DNA of 64,000 nt. It comes from Ramlibacter agri (GTDB lineage: Bacteria > Pseudomonadota > Gammaproteobacteria > Burkholderiales > Burkholderiaceae_C). This document shows, piece by piece, positions 46,597 to 55,034 of the stretch. The stretch is from assembly GCF_012927085.1 (NCBI RefSeq), contig NZ_JABBFX010000001.1:2232001-2296000 (forward strand), in the 5' to 3' direction. The translations under genes were made by a program, and so were the position numbers. The number at the start of each line of letters is the position of its first letter. The stretch's first letter is position 1. The notes below the pieces were generated by a model that saw only the letters and a program-made list of their open reading frames with translations, was not told where the DNA came from and made no database searches.

Positions 46597-48009
46597 ATGA
46601 CCATGGACACCATCGCGGCGGAAGCCGCGCGCTATGAGTTCCAGTCGGGCTTTCCGACCGCGGAGACCGCCAGCCAGGCCTACGACGCCGCCGATTTCAG
46701 CCGCGCGGTGCAGGCCTACAAGTTCTTCTATCCGACGGTGTCGGGGGCGGCCATCGTGCGCGGCAACGAGCAGATCGGCGTGGTGGCGAACAAGGTGTTC
46801 GGCATCCTCGATTGCGCGCCCGCGCAGCTCGTGTTCACGGCCAACTCCGACACGCCTTATGGCCCCTTGATGCTCGACCTGGCGGCGAGTCCGCTGGTCG
46901 TGGAGCTGGCGCCCGGCCCGCTGATCGTGTGTTCCATGGACGTGAACCAGCGCTGGGTTGCCGACATGGGCTTGCCAGGTCCCGACGCGGGCCAGGGCGG
47001 CAAGCACCTGCTGGTCGGCCCGGACTACCGCGGCGAACTGCCCAAGGCGGGCTATTTCGTGCACCGGGCCAGCAGCAACCGGCAGATCGTCGGCGTCCGG
47101 TCGCTGCCCGTGGGGGGCGACGTGCCGGCGGCCAAGGAACGGCTGAAGACGATCAAGGTCTATCCGCTGCAGCCCGTCGCGGGCTGGACCGAACCGCGCT
47201 GGCTGGACGTCACCGGCAAGGAGCAGGACACGACCCCGCTCGCGTGGGAAGACAACCTGCAGTTCTGGCAGGTGCTGCACGACACGCTGCAGCAGGAGCC
47301 GCTGTTCGACGGCTACCACAACGAATACGGCGAGCTCGCCGCGCTCGGCATCGAGAAGGGCCAGCCGTTTGCGCCGGACGCGCGCATGAAGGCGATCCTG
47401 GCCAAGGCCGCGGTCGTCGCCAACGCGCAGATGCGGGTGCAGTCCTTCGGGGATCGCCGGCCCGACCGGCTGCCCTGGCCGGACCGGCAATGGCAGTGGG
47501 CCGCCTTGCGCTACGAGGACGGCGACTTCAACACGCAGCAGCACCTGGACCTGGAAGCGCGCGAGAAATGGTTCTTCCAGGCTGTAGGCGCATCGCCGGC
47601 CATGTTCCGCCGGGATGCGCAGGCGGGTTCGCTGTACTGGCTGGGCCTGCGGGATGCGGCCGGCGCTTACCTCGATGGCGGCAGGTCCTACCGCCTGGCC
47701 GTGCCGCTGCCGGTGCCGGGCAAGCTGTTCTGGTCGCTCACTGTGTACGACTCGGCCAGCCGCTCGCAGGTGCAGACGCCGCAGGGCAAGGCGGCGCTGC
47801 GTTCGCTGTTCGAGCTGAAGGACGCCACCGGCAGCTCGGTGGACCTGCACTTCGGCCCCGACCGGCCGCAAGGCCGCGCCGCGGACCGCTGGATCCAGAC
47901 CCTGCCCGGCAAGGGCTGGTTTGCCTACTTCCGCATTTACGGACCGCAGGCGCCTGCGTTCGACGGCAGCTGGAAGCCGGGCGACTTCGAGCTGCTGGCG
48001 AAGGGCTGA
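46597..48009 (+). CDS. DUF1254/DUF1214 domain protein
   Basis: This 470-residue protein has an N-terminal DUF1254 block ('AYKFFYPTVSGAAIVRGNEQ', 'FTANSDTPYGPLMLDLAASPLVVEL', then 'PLIVCSMDVNQRWVADMG') and a C-terminal DUF1214 block ('GAYLDGGRSYRLAVPLPVPGKLFWSLTVYDSASRSQV'). The DUF1254/DUF1214 fold is beta-rich, and its biochemical role is still unknown. There is no signal peptide in this copy, unlike many family members. A good AAGGAG site precedes the ATG. It shares the unit with the channel-like gene and is related to the protein at 50489. Confidence 0.88.
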   Translation: MTMDTIAAEAARYEFQSGFPTAETASQAYDAADFSRAVQAYKFFYPTVSGAAIVRGNEQIGVVANKVFGILDCAPAQLVFTANSDTPYGPLMLDLAASPLVVELAPGPLIVCSMDVNQRWVADMGLPGPDAGQGGKHLLVGPDYRGELPKAGYFVHRASSNRQIVGVRSLPVGGDVPAAKERLKTIKVYPLQPVAGWTEPRWLDVTGKEQDTTPLAWEDNLQFWQVLHDTLQQEPLFDGYHNEYGELAALGIEKGQPFAPDARMKAILAKAAVVANAQMRVQSFGDRRPDRLPWPDRQWQWAALRYEDGDFNTQQHLDLEAREKWFFQAVGASPAMFRRDAQAGSLYWLGLRDAAGAYLDGGRSYRLAVPLPVPGKLFWSLTVYDSASRSQVQTPQGKAALRSLFELKDATGSSVDLHFGPDRPQGRAADRWIQTLPGKGWFAYFRIYGPQAPAFDGSWKPGDFELLAKG

Positions 48010-48181
48010 GCACCCGCGCGGCGGCGCGGGCCTGGGCCTGGTTACCGGAGTCGGGCGATTCGCGCGCCGTCACGCGCTGCACGAAGCCTTCGATGGCAGC
48101 GCGGGCGCCACCCTCAGCCCATGAGCTGAGTTCCTGTGCCATGGCCCGCGATGTTGGTTGCGCATGCGAATGCTTTGCATT

Positions 48182-48193
48182 GGACCAAGGTGC
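48182..48193 (+). promoter_or_regulatory. Inverted-repeat operator candidate D (GGACCAAGGTGC)
   Basis: The dyad lies 55 bp before the FGE gene in the 239-bp gap after the DUF1254 gene. It is followed by CCATT and a GAGCGG, features shared with site C. The gap holds no other gene. Confidence 0.55.
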
Positions 48194-48248
48194 CATTCCT
48201 GCTGGGAGCGGGGCGTCGAACAATGCCTCGCGAACCCGTGGAGGACCG

Positions 48249-49223
48249 ATGAGTGCAGTCATGCAAGCGGCTGGCGCGACGCTGGCCGATGACACGATGG
48301 TGTGGATTCCCGGTGGCAGTTTCCGCATGGGCTCCGACCATCACTACGCGGAAGAAAAGCCCGCGCACTTCGTGCAGGTCGGCGGCTTCTGGATCGACCG
48401 CACGCCGGTGACCAACGCGCAATTCCGCGCCTTCGTCGAGGCGACGGGACACGTCACCTTCGCCGAGATCGCGCCCGATGCCAAGGACTATCCCGGCGCG
48501 CTGCCCGAGATGCTGCGGGCGGGCTCGCTGGTCTTCACGCCGCCGCAGCGGCCGGTGGACCTGCGCGATTTCTCGCAGTGGTGGCAGTTCTGCTTCGGCG
48601 CCGACTGGCTGCATCCGCTGGGCCCCGGCAGCGGCATCGAAGGGATCGACGACCATCCCGCGGTGCACCTGGCCTGGCGCGACGTCGAAGCCTATTGCGC
48701 CTGGGCCGGCAAGCAACTGGCCACCGAAGCCGAGTGGGAGTTCGCCGCGCGCGGCGGCCTGGACGGCGCCGAATACGCCTGGGGCGAGGAGTTCACGCCG
48801 GGTGGGCGCCACATGGCCAATACCTGGCAGGGCCGCTTCCCGCAGGAGAACCTGGGCGATGACGGCTTCGAGCGCACTTCCCCGGTGACGGCCTTCCCGC
48901 CCAATGGCTACGGCGTGCTGGACATGATCGGCAACGTCTGGGAGTGGACGCAGGACTGGTATTCCGCCGGCCACCCCGACAGCGCGCCGCGCCCTTGCTG
49001 CGCGCCGGTGAACCCGCGCGGACCCAGCGAGCAGGCCAGCTACGACCCCTGCCAGCTCGAAGTGCGCATCCCGCGCAAGGTGCTCAAGGGCGGCTCGCAC
49101 CTGTGCGCGCCCAACTACTGCCGCCGCTACCGGCCGGCGGCGCGGCACGCGCAGCCGGTGGACACCTCGACCAGCCACGTGGGCTTCCGCTGCGTGCGGC
49201 ACGGGCCGGGGCCGGCTGCATGA
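48249..49223 (+). CDS. Formylglycine-generating enzyme (sulfatase maturase)
   Basis: FGE oxidises the active-site cysteine of sulfatases to formylglycine, using O2 and copper. This 324-residue protein starts 'MVWIPGGSFRMGSD' (16-29) and has 'EAYCAWAGKQLATEAEWEFAA' and 'GYGVLDMIGNVWEWTQDWY'. The genuine FGE signature lies at the C terminus: 'GGSHLCAPNYC' with the copper-binding pair C286 and C291, then 'RYRPAARH' and 'DTSTSHVGFRC'. The pair separates true FGEs from other SUMF1/EgtB-fold proteins. There is no signal peptide, so it acts in the cytoplasm on the three sulfatases of this window. It heads a five-gene operon. Confidence 0.95.
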   Translation: MSAVMQAAGATLADDTMVWIPGGSFRMGSDHHYAEEKPAHFVQVGGFWIDRTPVTNAQFRAFVEATGHVTFAEIAPDAKDYPGALPEMLRAGSLVFTPPQRPVDLRDFSQWWQFCFGADWLHPLGPGSGIEGIDDHPAVHLAWRDVEAYCAWAGKQLATEAEWEFAARGGLDGAEYAWGEEFTPGGRHMANTWQGRFPQENLGDDGFERTSPVTAFPPNGYGVLDMIGNVWEWTQDWYSAGHPDSAPRPCCAPVNPRGPSEQASYDPCQLEVRIPRKVLKGGSHLCAPNYCRRYRPAARHAQPVDTSTSHVGFRCVRHGPGPAA

Positions 49224-49252
49224 GCCACGCTGTGCGGCCGGGAGCATGACCG

Positions 49253-49627
49253 ATGCGCGAATGGCTCGTCTACCTCACTGAACTGGCTGTCCTGGGCATC
49301 AACTTCATCGCGCTGGCGGTGATCGCCTACGCCACGCTGGAGGCGCTCGTGCGCGGCGTGCGCCTGGTGCGCCAGGCGGACGACCACTTGCGCGTTGACC
49401 TCTGGCTGCGCTATGGGCGCTGGCTGGTGGGCGGCCTCACCTTCCAGCTCGCCGCCGACATCGTCGAAACGGCGATCACCGACAACTGGGAATCCATCGG
49501 GCGGCTGGCGGCCATCGCGGCGATCCGCACGTTCGTCAACTACTCCCTCGAGCGCGACATCGAGGGCCTGCGGGAACGGCGCGAGCGGCGGGCGCGTGCA
49601 GCGTCGACCGGAGCCGTTCATGGCTGA
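49253..49627 (+). CDS. DUF1622 small membrane protein
   Basis: This 124-residue protein has three predicted membrane segments: 'LTELAVLGINFIALAVIAYAT', 'WLVGGLTFQLAADIVETAIT' and 'IGRLAAIAAIRTFVNYSL'. It ends with a highly basic tail. The helix containing 'RYGRWLVGGLTFQLAADIVET' is the DUF1622 pattern. The role is unknown. The last 8 bp overlap the acid phosphatase gene, so the two are translationally linked. Confidence 0.85.
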   Translation: MREWLVYLTELAVLGINFIALAVIAYATLEALVRGVRLVRQADDHLRVDLWLRYGRWLVGGLTFQLAADIVETAITDNWESIGRLAAIAAIRTFVNYSLERDIEGLRERRERRARAASTGAVHG

Positions 49628-50471
49628 GACGGCTCTCGTCCGCTGCGTGCGGCGTCTCGCTACGTGCGCCGCGCTCGCGGCTGCCGCCTGCGGCTGCGCC
49701 ACCGCTGTCGCTCCGGCCGGGCCGCAGCCTGTGCCCGAGATGCGGCCCGGCCTGCTCACCGGTTACCTGGGCCGCGAGCTGCCGGACAGCCTGCTGCTGT
49801 TGCCGGCGCCGCCCGCCGACGGCACGCCGGCCTTCGCGAACGACGAAGCGGTGCACACGGCGGCACAGCGGCTGCGCGGCACGCCGCGCTATGCGCAGGC
49901 GGCGCAGGATGCGGAGCTCGCGTTTCCCCACGCGCCCACCGCCTTCGCCTGCGCGCTGGGCGTGCCGATCACGCAGCAGCGGTCGCCCTATCTCTACCAG
50001 ATGCTGCAGCGCGTCTTCACCGACGCGGCTCTCGCGACCTACGCCGCCAAGGACCACTACCAGCGCGTGCGGCCCTTCGTGCGTCACCAGGAGGGCACCT
50101 GCCTGCCCGCGGACGAGGCGATGCTGCGCGGCGACGGCTCCTACCCCTCGGGGCACAGTTCGATCGGCTGGGCCTGGGCGCTGGTGCTGACCGAAGTTGC
50201 GCCCGAGCGCGCGGATGCGCTGCTCGCCCGCGGCCGCGCGTTCGGCGAAAGCCGCCTCGTGTGCAACGCGCACTGGCAGAGCGACGTGATCGAGGGCCGC
50301 AACGCCGCCGCCGGCGCGGTCGCCAAGCTGCACGGCAAACCGGAATTCAACTCGGACCTCGCGGCCGCGGCCGGCGAGGTCGCGGCCTTGCGGCGCGCCG
50401 GCGCAGCCCCCAACGCGGACTGCCAAGCCGAAGCAGCGGCGCTGCGCGTGCGCATCGACGGCGTGTTGTGA
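49620..50471 (+). CDS. Class A non-specific acid phosphatase (PAP2 family), lipoprotein-like
   Basis: This 283-residue protein has the PAP2 phosphatase motifs in order: K-x6-RP in 'KDHYQRVRPF', PSGH in 'GDGSYPSGHSS', and S-R-x5-H-x3-D in 'ESRLVCNAHWQSD'. The leader 'RLATCAALAAAACGCAT' contains a lipobox-like cysteine, so it is likely anchored in the periplasm. These enzymes release phosphate from a broad range of esters. It overlaps the DUF1622 gene. The DUF1254 gene follows 17 bp later. Confidence 0.9.
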   Translation: MAETALVRCVRRLATCAALAAAACGCATAVAPAGPQPVPEMRPGLLTGYLGRELPDSLLLLPAPPADGTPAFANDEAVHTAAQRLRGTPRYAQAAQDAELAFPHAPTAFACALGVPITQQRSPYLYQMLQRVFTDAALATYAAKDHYQRVRPFVRHQEGTCLPADEAMLRGDGSYPSGHSSIGWAWALVLTEVAPERADALLARGRAFGESRLVCNAHWQSDVIEGRNAAAGAVAKLHGKPEFNSDLAAAAGEVAALRRAGAAPNADCQAEAAALRVRIDGVL

Positions 50472-50488
50472 ACGTGGAGGTGTCCCGT

Positions 50489-51970
50489 ATGAATCCCGCC
50501 GACCTGGCCCGTGCCTTCAACCCCGCGCATGCGGGGCTCGCCGACGCCGCCGGCGCGCCGGCACAGCTGGCGAACGAGAAGTACGTCGAGTCGCTCGCGC
50601 GCATCGTCTTCTACTGGGGCTATCCGGCGGCCGATACCTTCGGCCGCACGAGCGGCTGGCACCTGATGAAAAGCCCGGGCGCCACCATGGGCCTGTTCCC
50701 CGGCGCGCCGAAGAACCACACGGGCTACGTCGACGACTACCTGCCCGCCGCGCAGCGCAAGGTGGTGACGCCCAACAACGACACCATCTACGGAGCCTGC
50801 TTCGCCGACCTGGCGGCGGACGCCGTCGTGGTGCAGACGCCCGCCGACGCGCCGCCGGGGCACTACTGGACGATCCAGGTCGTCGACGTGTTCACCACGG
50901 TGACGCACCAGCTCGGCTCCGCCTCGCGCACGCCGGGCGGCAAGTTCCTGCTGGTCGGCCCGGACTGGCAGGGGCAGGCGCCCGCGGGCTTCCTGGGCGT
51001 GCTGCGTTCGCCGACCCACGTGGCCGGCATCTTCTGCCGCAGCTTCGCGGCCCGCACGCCGGAGGCGAAGGCGCAGGCGCGCGCCGTGCTGAACCAGATC
51101 GGCGCCGTGCCGCTGAAGGAAGACCGGCCGGGGCCGCTGCGCTTCGACTGCGAGGCCAGCGCGCGCAACAAGGTCTATCCGCCCGGGCTGACGGCGGAAA
51201 TGCTGGCGGCCGACCCCGACCTGCTGCGCCACCGCCCGGTGAACGTGAGGACGTTCTGGGACGACCTGCAGAAGGCGCTGGACGCCAACCCGATCGTCAG
51301 CGCGGAAGACGCGCCGATGGCGGCGCAGGCGCGGGTGCTGCTGGCGCTGCGCGCCGCAGACCCGGCCTGGCGCGCGCTGGTCGATCGCGTCACGCTTGCC
51401 GCCGATGCCGAACTGCACGAGAGCGCGAAGTACCACCAGGCCGGCGTCACGGCCGGCAACGGCTGGCAGCGGCAGGAGAACGGCGGCGCCTGGGGCAGCG
51501 ACTGGTTCGGGCGGGCGCAGGCGGCGGTCATCTACATCTACGTCAACGACTTCCACGAGGCGGTCTACTTCATCCGCGGCACCGATGCGCAAGGCGAACT
51601 GCTGCAGGGCCGCTACCGCTACACGGTGACCTTCCCCAAGGGCGCGCTGCCGCCGGTGGACCGCGAGCGCGGCGGCTTCTGGTCGCTGACGATGTACGAC
51701 CAGGACTATTTCATGCTGGCCGACAGCCCCAATGGCCGCCACAACATCGGCACGGTGAACCTGGACGCGAACGAATTGAAGTTCGCGGCCGACGGCTCGC
51801 TGACGCTGCATCTTTCGCACGCCGAGCCGGCCGAGGCGCAGGCGCGCGCCAACTGGCTGCCGGCGCCGGCGGGCCAGTTCGCGTTGCTGGTGCGCGCCTA
51901 CGTGCCGGCGGCGGCCGTCCTCGATGGCAGCTACCGGCTGCCCGATGTCCACAAGAAAGCAGGAACCTGA
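50489..51970 (+). CDS. DUF1254/DUF1214 domain protein, second copy
   Basis: This 493-residue protein has DUF1254 blocks 'ARIVFYWGYPAADTFGR', 'VVTPNNDTIYGACFADLAADAVVVQTP' and 'YWTIQVVDVFTTVTHQLGS', then a DUF1214 block 'YRYTVTFPKGALPPVDRERGGFWSLTMYDQDYF'. It is homologous to the product at 46597 but with a different C-terminal half. ATG 50489 is chosen because GGAGG lies at 50476-50480. Like the first copy it lacks a signal peptide. It is in the FGE operon. The function of the family is unresolved. Confidence 0.88.
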   Translation: MNPADLARAFNPAHAGLADAAGAPAQLANEKYVESLARIVFYWGYPAADTFGRTSGWHLMKSPGATMGLFPGAPKNHTGYVDDYLPAAQRKVVTPNNDTIYGACFADLAADAVVVQTPADAPPGHYWTIQVVDVFTTVTHQLGSASRTPGGKFLLVGPDWQGQAPAGFLGVLRSPTHVAGIFCRSFAARTPEAKAQARAVLNQIGAVPLKEDRPGPLRFDCEASARNKVYPPGLTAEMLAADPDLLRHRPVNVRTFWDDLQKALDANPIVSAEDAPMAAQARVLLALRAADPAWRALVDRVTLAADAELHESAKYHQAGVTAGNGWQRQENGGAWGSDWFGRAQAAVIYIYVNDFHEAVYFIRGTDAQGELLQGRYRYTVTFPKGALPPVDRERGGFWSLTMYDQDYFMLADSPNGRHNIGTVNLDANELKFAADGSLTLHLSHAEPAEAQARANWLPAPAGQFALLVRAYVPAAAVLDGSYRLPDVHKKAGT

Positions 51971-51971
51971 G

Positions 51972-52616
51972 ATGGGCGACGCCTCCGACGACGACCTTGA
52001 ACGCCCCGAGCGCGTGCCGGAAACGGCGCCGCCGCCGGTGCCCGACATCGAGCCGCCGCCGACCGAGCCGTCGACGGTGCTGTCGCTGCACCGCACGCGG
52101 CTGTCGACGCACCGCACCTCGCTGTCGGAGCATCGCACCGCGCTGTCCGAACACCGCACGGATCTTTCCACCTTCCGCACGACGCTGTCGCGGCGGCGCA
52201 CCGAGATGTCGATGCGGCGCACCGGCATGTCCTTCCAGCGCACGCGGCTGAGCGCGGACCGCACGCTGATGTCGGTGATCCGCACATCGCTGTCCCTTAT
52301 CAGCTTCGGCTTCACCATCTACCAGATCTTCGAGAAGCTGTCCGCGAACGAGGTCATCAAGGGCGTGCACGCCAGCCGCAATTTCGGCCTGGCGCTGGTG
52401 TCGCTGGGCATCGTGATGCTGGCGATCGGCATCATCTACCACGTGCACTTCATGGTCGGCCTGCGCGACATCCGCAAGGAGATGCGCGAGCAGGGCTTGA
52501 TCCACGGCGACAGCGGCTTCCCGGCTTCCTTCACGCTGGTGACGGCGCTGATCCTGCTGGCGATCGGCGCCTTCGCGATCGTCAGCATGGTGTTCCACAT
52601 CGGGCCGTTCGGCTGA
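51972..52616 (+). CDS. DUF202-type membrane protein with heptad-amplified N terminus
   Basis: This 214-residue protein begins with a Pro-rich acidic segment (1-36) and then ten uninterrupted heptads (37-106) of the form [LM]-S-x-x-R-T-x. These run directly into 'LSLISFGFTIYQIFEKL', the first membrane helix of a DUF202/YidH-like module. Two more membrane helices follow ('FGLALVSLGIVMLAIGIIYHV' in style, and 'FTLVTALILLAIGAFAIVSMVF'). A normal DUF202 protein has only one or two RTxLS-type units before the first helix. The last gene of the FGE operon. Function is unknown; the long amphipathic or coiled-coil extension is the unusual part. Confidence 0.8.
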   Translation: MGDASDDDLERPERVPETAPPPVPDIEPPPTEPSTVLSLHRTRLSTHRTSLSEHRTALSEHRTDLSTFRTTLSRRRTEMSMRRTGMSFQRTRLSADRTLMSVIRTSLSLISFGFTIYQIFEKLSANEVIKGVHASRNFGLALVSLGIVMLAIGIIYHVHFMVGLRDIRKEMREQGLIHGDSGFPASFTLVTALILLAIGAFAIVSMVFHIGPFG

Positions 52617-52621
52617 ACCTG

Positions 52622-54916
52622 CTAGCGCGCCTCGACGGCGCCCAGTTCGATGGTCACGTGGTCGATCTTGCCCGTAAAGGCAAAGGGCAGCTCGTACGTG
52701 AAATCGATCGGCGAGCCGATGTCCATGCCGACGTCCAGGCCCTCGCCCAGCGAGATCTGGATCGGGATGGTCTTCTCCAGTCGGCCGCCGGCGAGCTTCT
52801 GGCCATTGGCGCTGAGCGTGAGCGCGCCGCCCTTGCCCATGCCGCCGCCGTCGTACCTGAAATCCACCACCAGCGTCACCTTGCCGGCCGGCAAGGGCTC
52901 CGGCGCGGCGAAGGTGAAGCGCTCCACCGACAGAAAGTTGTAGACGAAGGTCGGCACGCCGTCGCGGAAGTACAGGCCGTAGCCGCCTTCCAGCCCGCCG
53001 TGCGTCACTACCATCCCGTTGGACTTCGCGTCGGGCAGTTCCACTTCCGCCGTGATCGTCCAGGACTTGTTGCACATGGGCGGCGAGGCCGCGTCCGGGA
53101 CCGCGATGGTGCCGGGGTAGTAGGTGAGCTTGTTGCGGCCGCGAACCAGGCTGGGGCGGCCCATGGCCTCGGCGTTCATGCGGATCGTGGCGCGCCAGTC
53201 CAGCGGCAGCACGTTGTACTTGGAGGCTTCCACCCACCACATGTCCTGCAGCTGGCGCAGCTTGTCCGGGTGCTGCGCGGCCAGGTCGTTCGCCTGCGAG
53301 AAATCCTTCTCGACGTCGTACAGCTCCCAGGTCGCCTTGTCGGGGTCCCATTCGGCGCGGTTGGGGTCCCAGGGCACGAAGGACGGGCTGGAGGCCATCC
53401 AGCCGTCGTGGTACAGGCCGCGGTTGCAGCCCAGCTCGAAGTACTGCGTCTTGCGCGGCGCGGGGGCCTTGGCGTCCTCGAAGCTAGCGGCGAAGCTGGC
53501 GCCTTCGATGGGCTTCTGCACGATGCCGTTGAGGACGCTCGGCGCCGTGATGCCGCAGACTTCGTAGAGCGTGGGCACCAGGTCGATGGTGTGGACGAAC
53601 TGGCCGCGCAGCGCGCCACGGTCGCGGATGCGCTGGGGCCAGGAAATGATCATCGGGTTGCGCGTGCCGCCGAAGTGGCTGGCCACCTGCTTGGTCCACT
53701 GGAAGGGCGTGTTCATCGCGTGCGCCCAGGCCGAGGGGAAGTGGTTGAAGTGCTTCGGCCCGCCCAGTTCGTCGATGGCCTGGATGTTGTCCTGCCACTT
53801 CTCCGGGAAGCCGTTGAAGAACATGTTCTCGCACAGCGACCCTTCCAGGCCGCCTTCGGCGCTGGAGCCGTTGTCGCCGGCGATGTAGACGATCAGCGTG
53901 TTGTCGGCGTTGGGCAGCGCCTTCACCGCGTCGACGACGCGGCCCATCTGTTCGTCCGCGTGCGCGCCGTAGGCCGCGAACACTTCCATCATGCGCGCGT
54001 ACAGCCGCTGCTGGTCGGCGTTGAGCGAATCCCAGGCCGGCAGGCCACGCGAACGCGTGGTGAGCTGGGTGTCCGCCGGCACCACGCCCAGCTTCTTCTG
54101 CCGCTCCAGCGTCTGCTCGCGGTAGCGGTCCCAGCCGCCGTCGAACCGGCCCTTGAAGCGGGCGATCCAGTCCTGCGGCGTGTGGTGCGGCGCATGCGTC
54201 GCGCCCGGCGCGACGTACAGGAAGAAGGGCTTGTCGGGCGCGATGGAGGTGGCCTGCCGCACCCAGGCGATGGCGTGGTCGGCGAGGTCGGTGGTGAGGT
54301 GGTAGTCCGGGTCGGTCGACGCCGCCACCAGGTCGCGGTTGCGGTAGAGGATCGGGTTCCAGTGGTTCATGTCGCCACCGTTGAACCCGTAGAAGTAGTC
54401 GAAGCCCAGGCCGTTGGCCCAGCGGTCGAAGGGGCCGGCCGCGCTGGTTTCCCAGGTGGGCGTGTTGTGGTTCTTGCCGATCCAGGCGGTCATGTAGCCG
54501 TTCTGGCGCAGCACCTCGCCGATGGTGCCGCAGCTCTTGGGCAGGATGCAGGTGTAGCCGTCGTAGCCGGTCGCCAGCTCGGTGATGCCGGCGAAGGAGG
54601 TCGAGTGGTGGTTGCGGCCGGTGATGAGCGCCGCCCGCGTCGGGCTGCACAAGGCCGTGGTGTGGAAGCGGTTGTAGCGCAGGCCTTCGGCGGCGAGGCG
54701 GTCCATGGTGGGCGAGGGCACGCCGCCGCCGAAGGTGCTGAACTGGCCGAAGCCGACGTCGTCCAGCAGCACCAGCAGGATGTTGGGCGCGCCTTGCGGC
54801 GCCTTCACCGGTTGCGGAAACTGCGCCGGGGCGGAATCGAGGTAGGTGCGGCCGACCTCGCCGGGAAAGTGGAAGTCGGGGCGGGGAAGAATGTCGGGCG
54901 TGCCTTGCTGGCTCAT
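52622..54916 (-). CDS. Type I sulfatase (formylglycine-dependent), large form
   Basis: This 764-residue arylsulfatase has C90-S-P-T-R in 'TTALCSPTRAALITGR', metal-binding D52-D53 in 'LVLLDDVGFGQFS', 'GKNHNTPTWETS', and 'YIAGDNGSSAEGG'. A C-terminal jelly-roll-like region (about 610-764) has 'NKSWTITAEVELPDAKSNGMVVTHGG' and resembles the tail of the sulfatase at 36130. No signal peptide is seen. It is convergent with the DUF202 gene (5 bp between stops) and divergent from a flavoprotein gene. Operator candidate E lies 58 bp upstream. Confidence 0.93.
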   Translation of the reverse strand: MSQQGTPDILPRPDFHFPGEVGRTYLDSAPAQFPQPVKAPQGAPNILLVLLDDVGFGQFSTFGGGVPSPTMDRLAAEGLRYNRFHTTALCSPTRAALITGRNHHSTSFAGITELATGYDGYTCILPKSCGTIGEVLRQNGYMTAWIGKNHNTPTWETSAAGPFDRWANGLGFDYFYGFNGGDMNHWNPILYRNRDLVAASTDPDYHLTTDLADHAIAWVRQATSIAPDKPFFLYVAPGATHAPHHTPQDWIARFKGRFDGGWDRYREQTLERQKKLGVVPADTQLTTRSRGLPAWDSLNADQQRLYARMMEVFAAYGAHADEQMGRVVDAVKALPNADNTLIVYIAGDNGSSAEGGLEGSLCENMFFNGFPEKWQDNIQAIDELGGPKHFNHFPSAWAHAMNTPFQWTKQVASHFGGTRNPMIISWPQRIRDRGALRGQFVHTIDLVPTLYEVCGITAPSVLNGIVQKPIEGASFAASFEDAKAPAPRKTQYFELGCNRGLYHDGWMASSPSFVPWDPNRAEWDPDKATWELYDVEKDFSQANDLAAQHPDKLRQLQDMWWVEASKYNVLPLDWRATIRMNAEAMGRPSLVRGRNKLTYYPGTIAVPDAASPPMCNKSWTITAEVELPDAKSNGMVVTHGGLEGGYGLYFRDGVPTFVYNFLSVERFTFAAPEPLPAGKVTLVVDFRYDGGGMGKGGALTLSANGQKLAGGRLEKTIPIQISLGEGLDVGMDIGSPIDFTYELPFAFTGKIDHVTIELGAVEAR

Positions 54917-54974
54917 GCGTTGCTCCTGCCAAGTCGAGTGCGCAGTGTGGGCAGGGGGGCCGGCCGCAGCTATG

Positions 54975-54986
54975 GGACCTTCGTGC
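54975..54986 (-). promoter_or_regulatory. Inverted-repeat operator candidate E (GCACGAAGGTCC)
   Basis: Read on the minus strand the site is followed by CATAG and CTGCGGCCGG with a C-run, matching site C in AAGGTCCCAT and in the downstream TGCG and CCCC. It lies 58 bp before the sulfatase start and 48 bp before the divergent flavoprotein start. Confidence 0.55.
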
Positions 54987-55034
54987 CAAGCGGTCCGCCG
55001 CTTGGCGGCCCGCGTGCGGGACAATCGCGTCCCC

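Noticed and set aside
52080..52289. Short regularly spaced repeats (21-bp period)
   Set aside because: These encode protein heptads and are in frame; spacers are not of CRISPR type.
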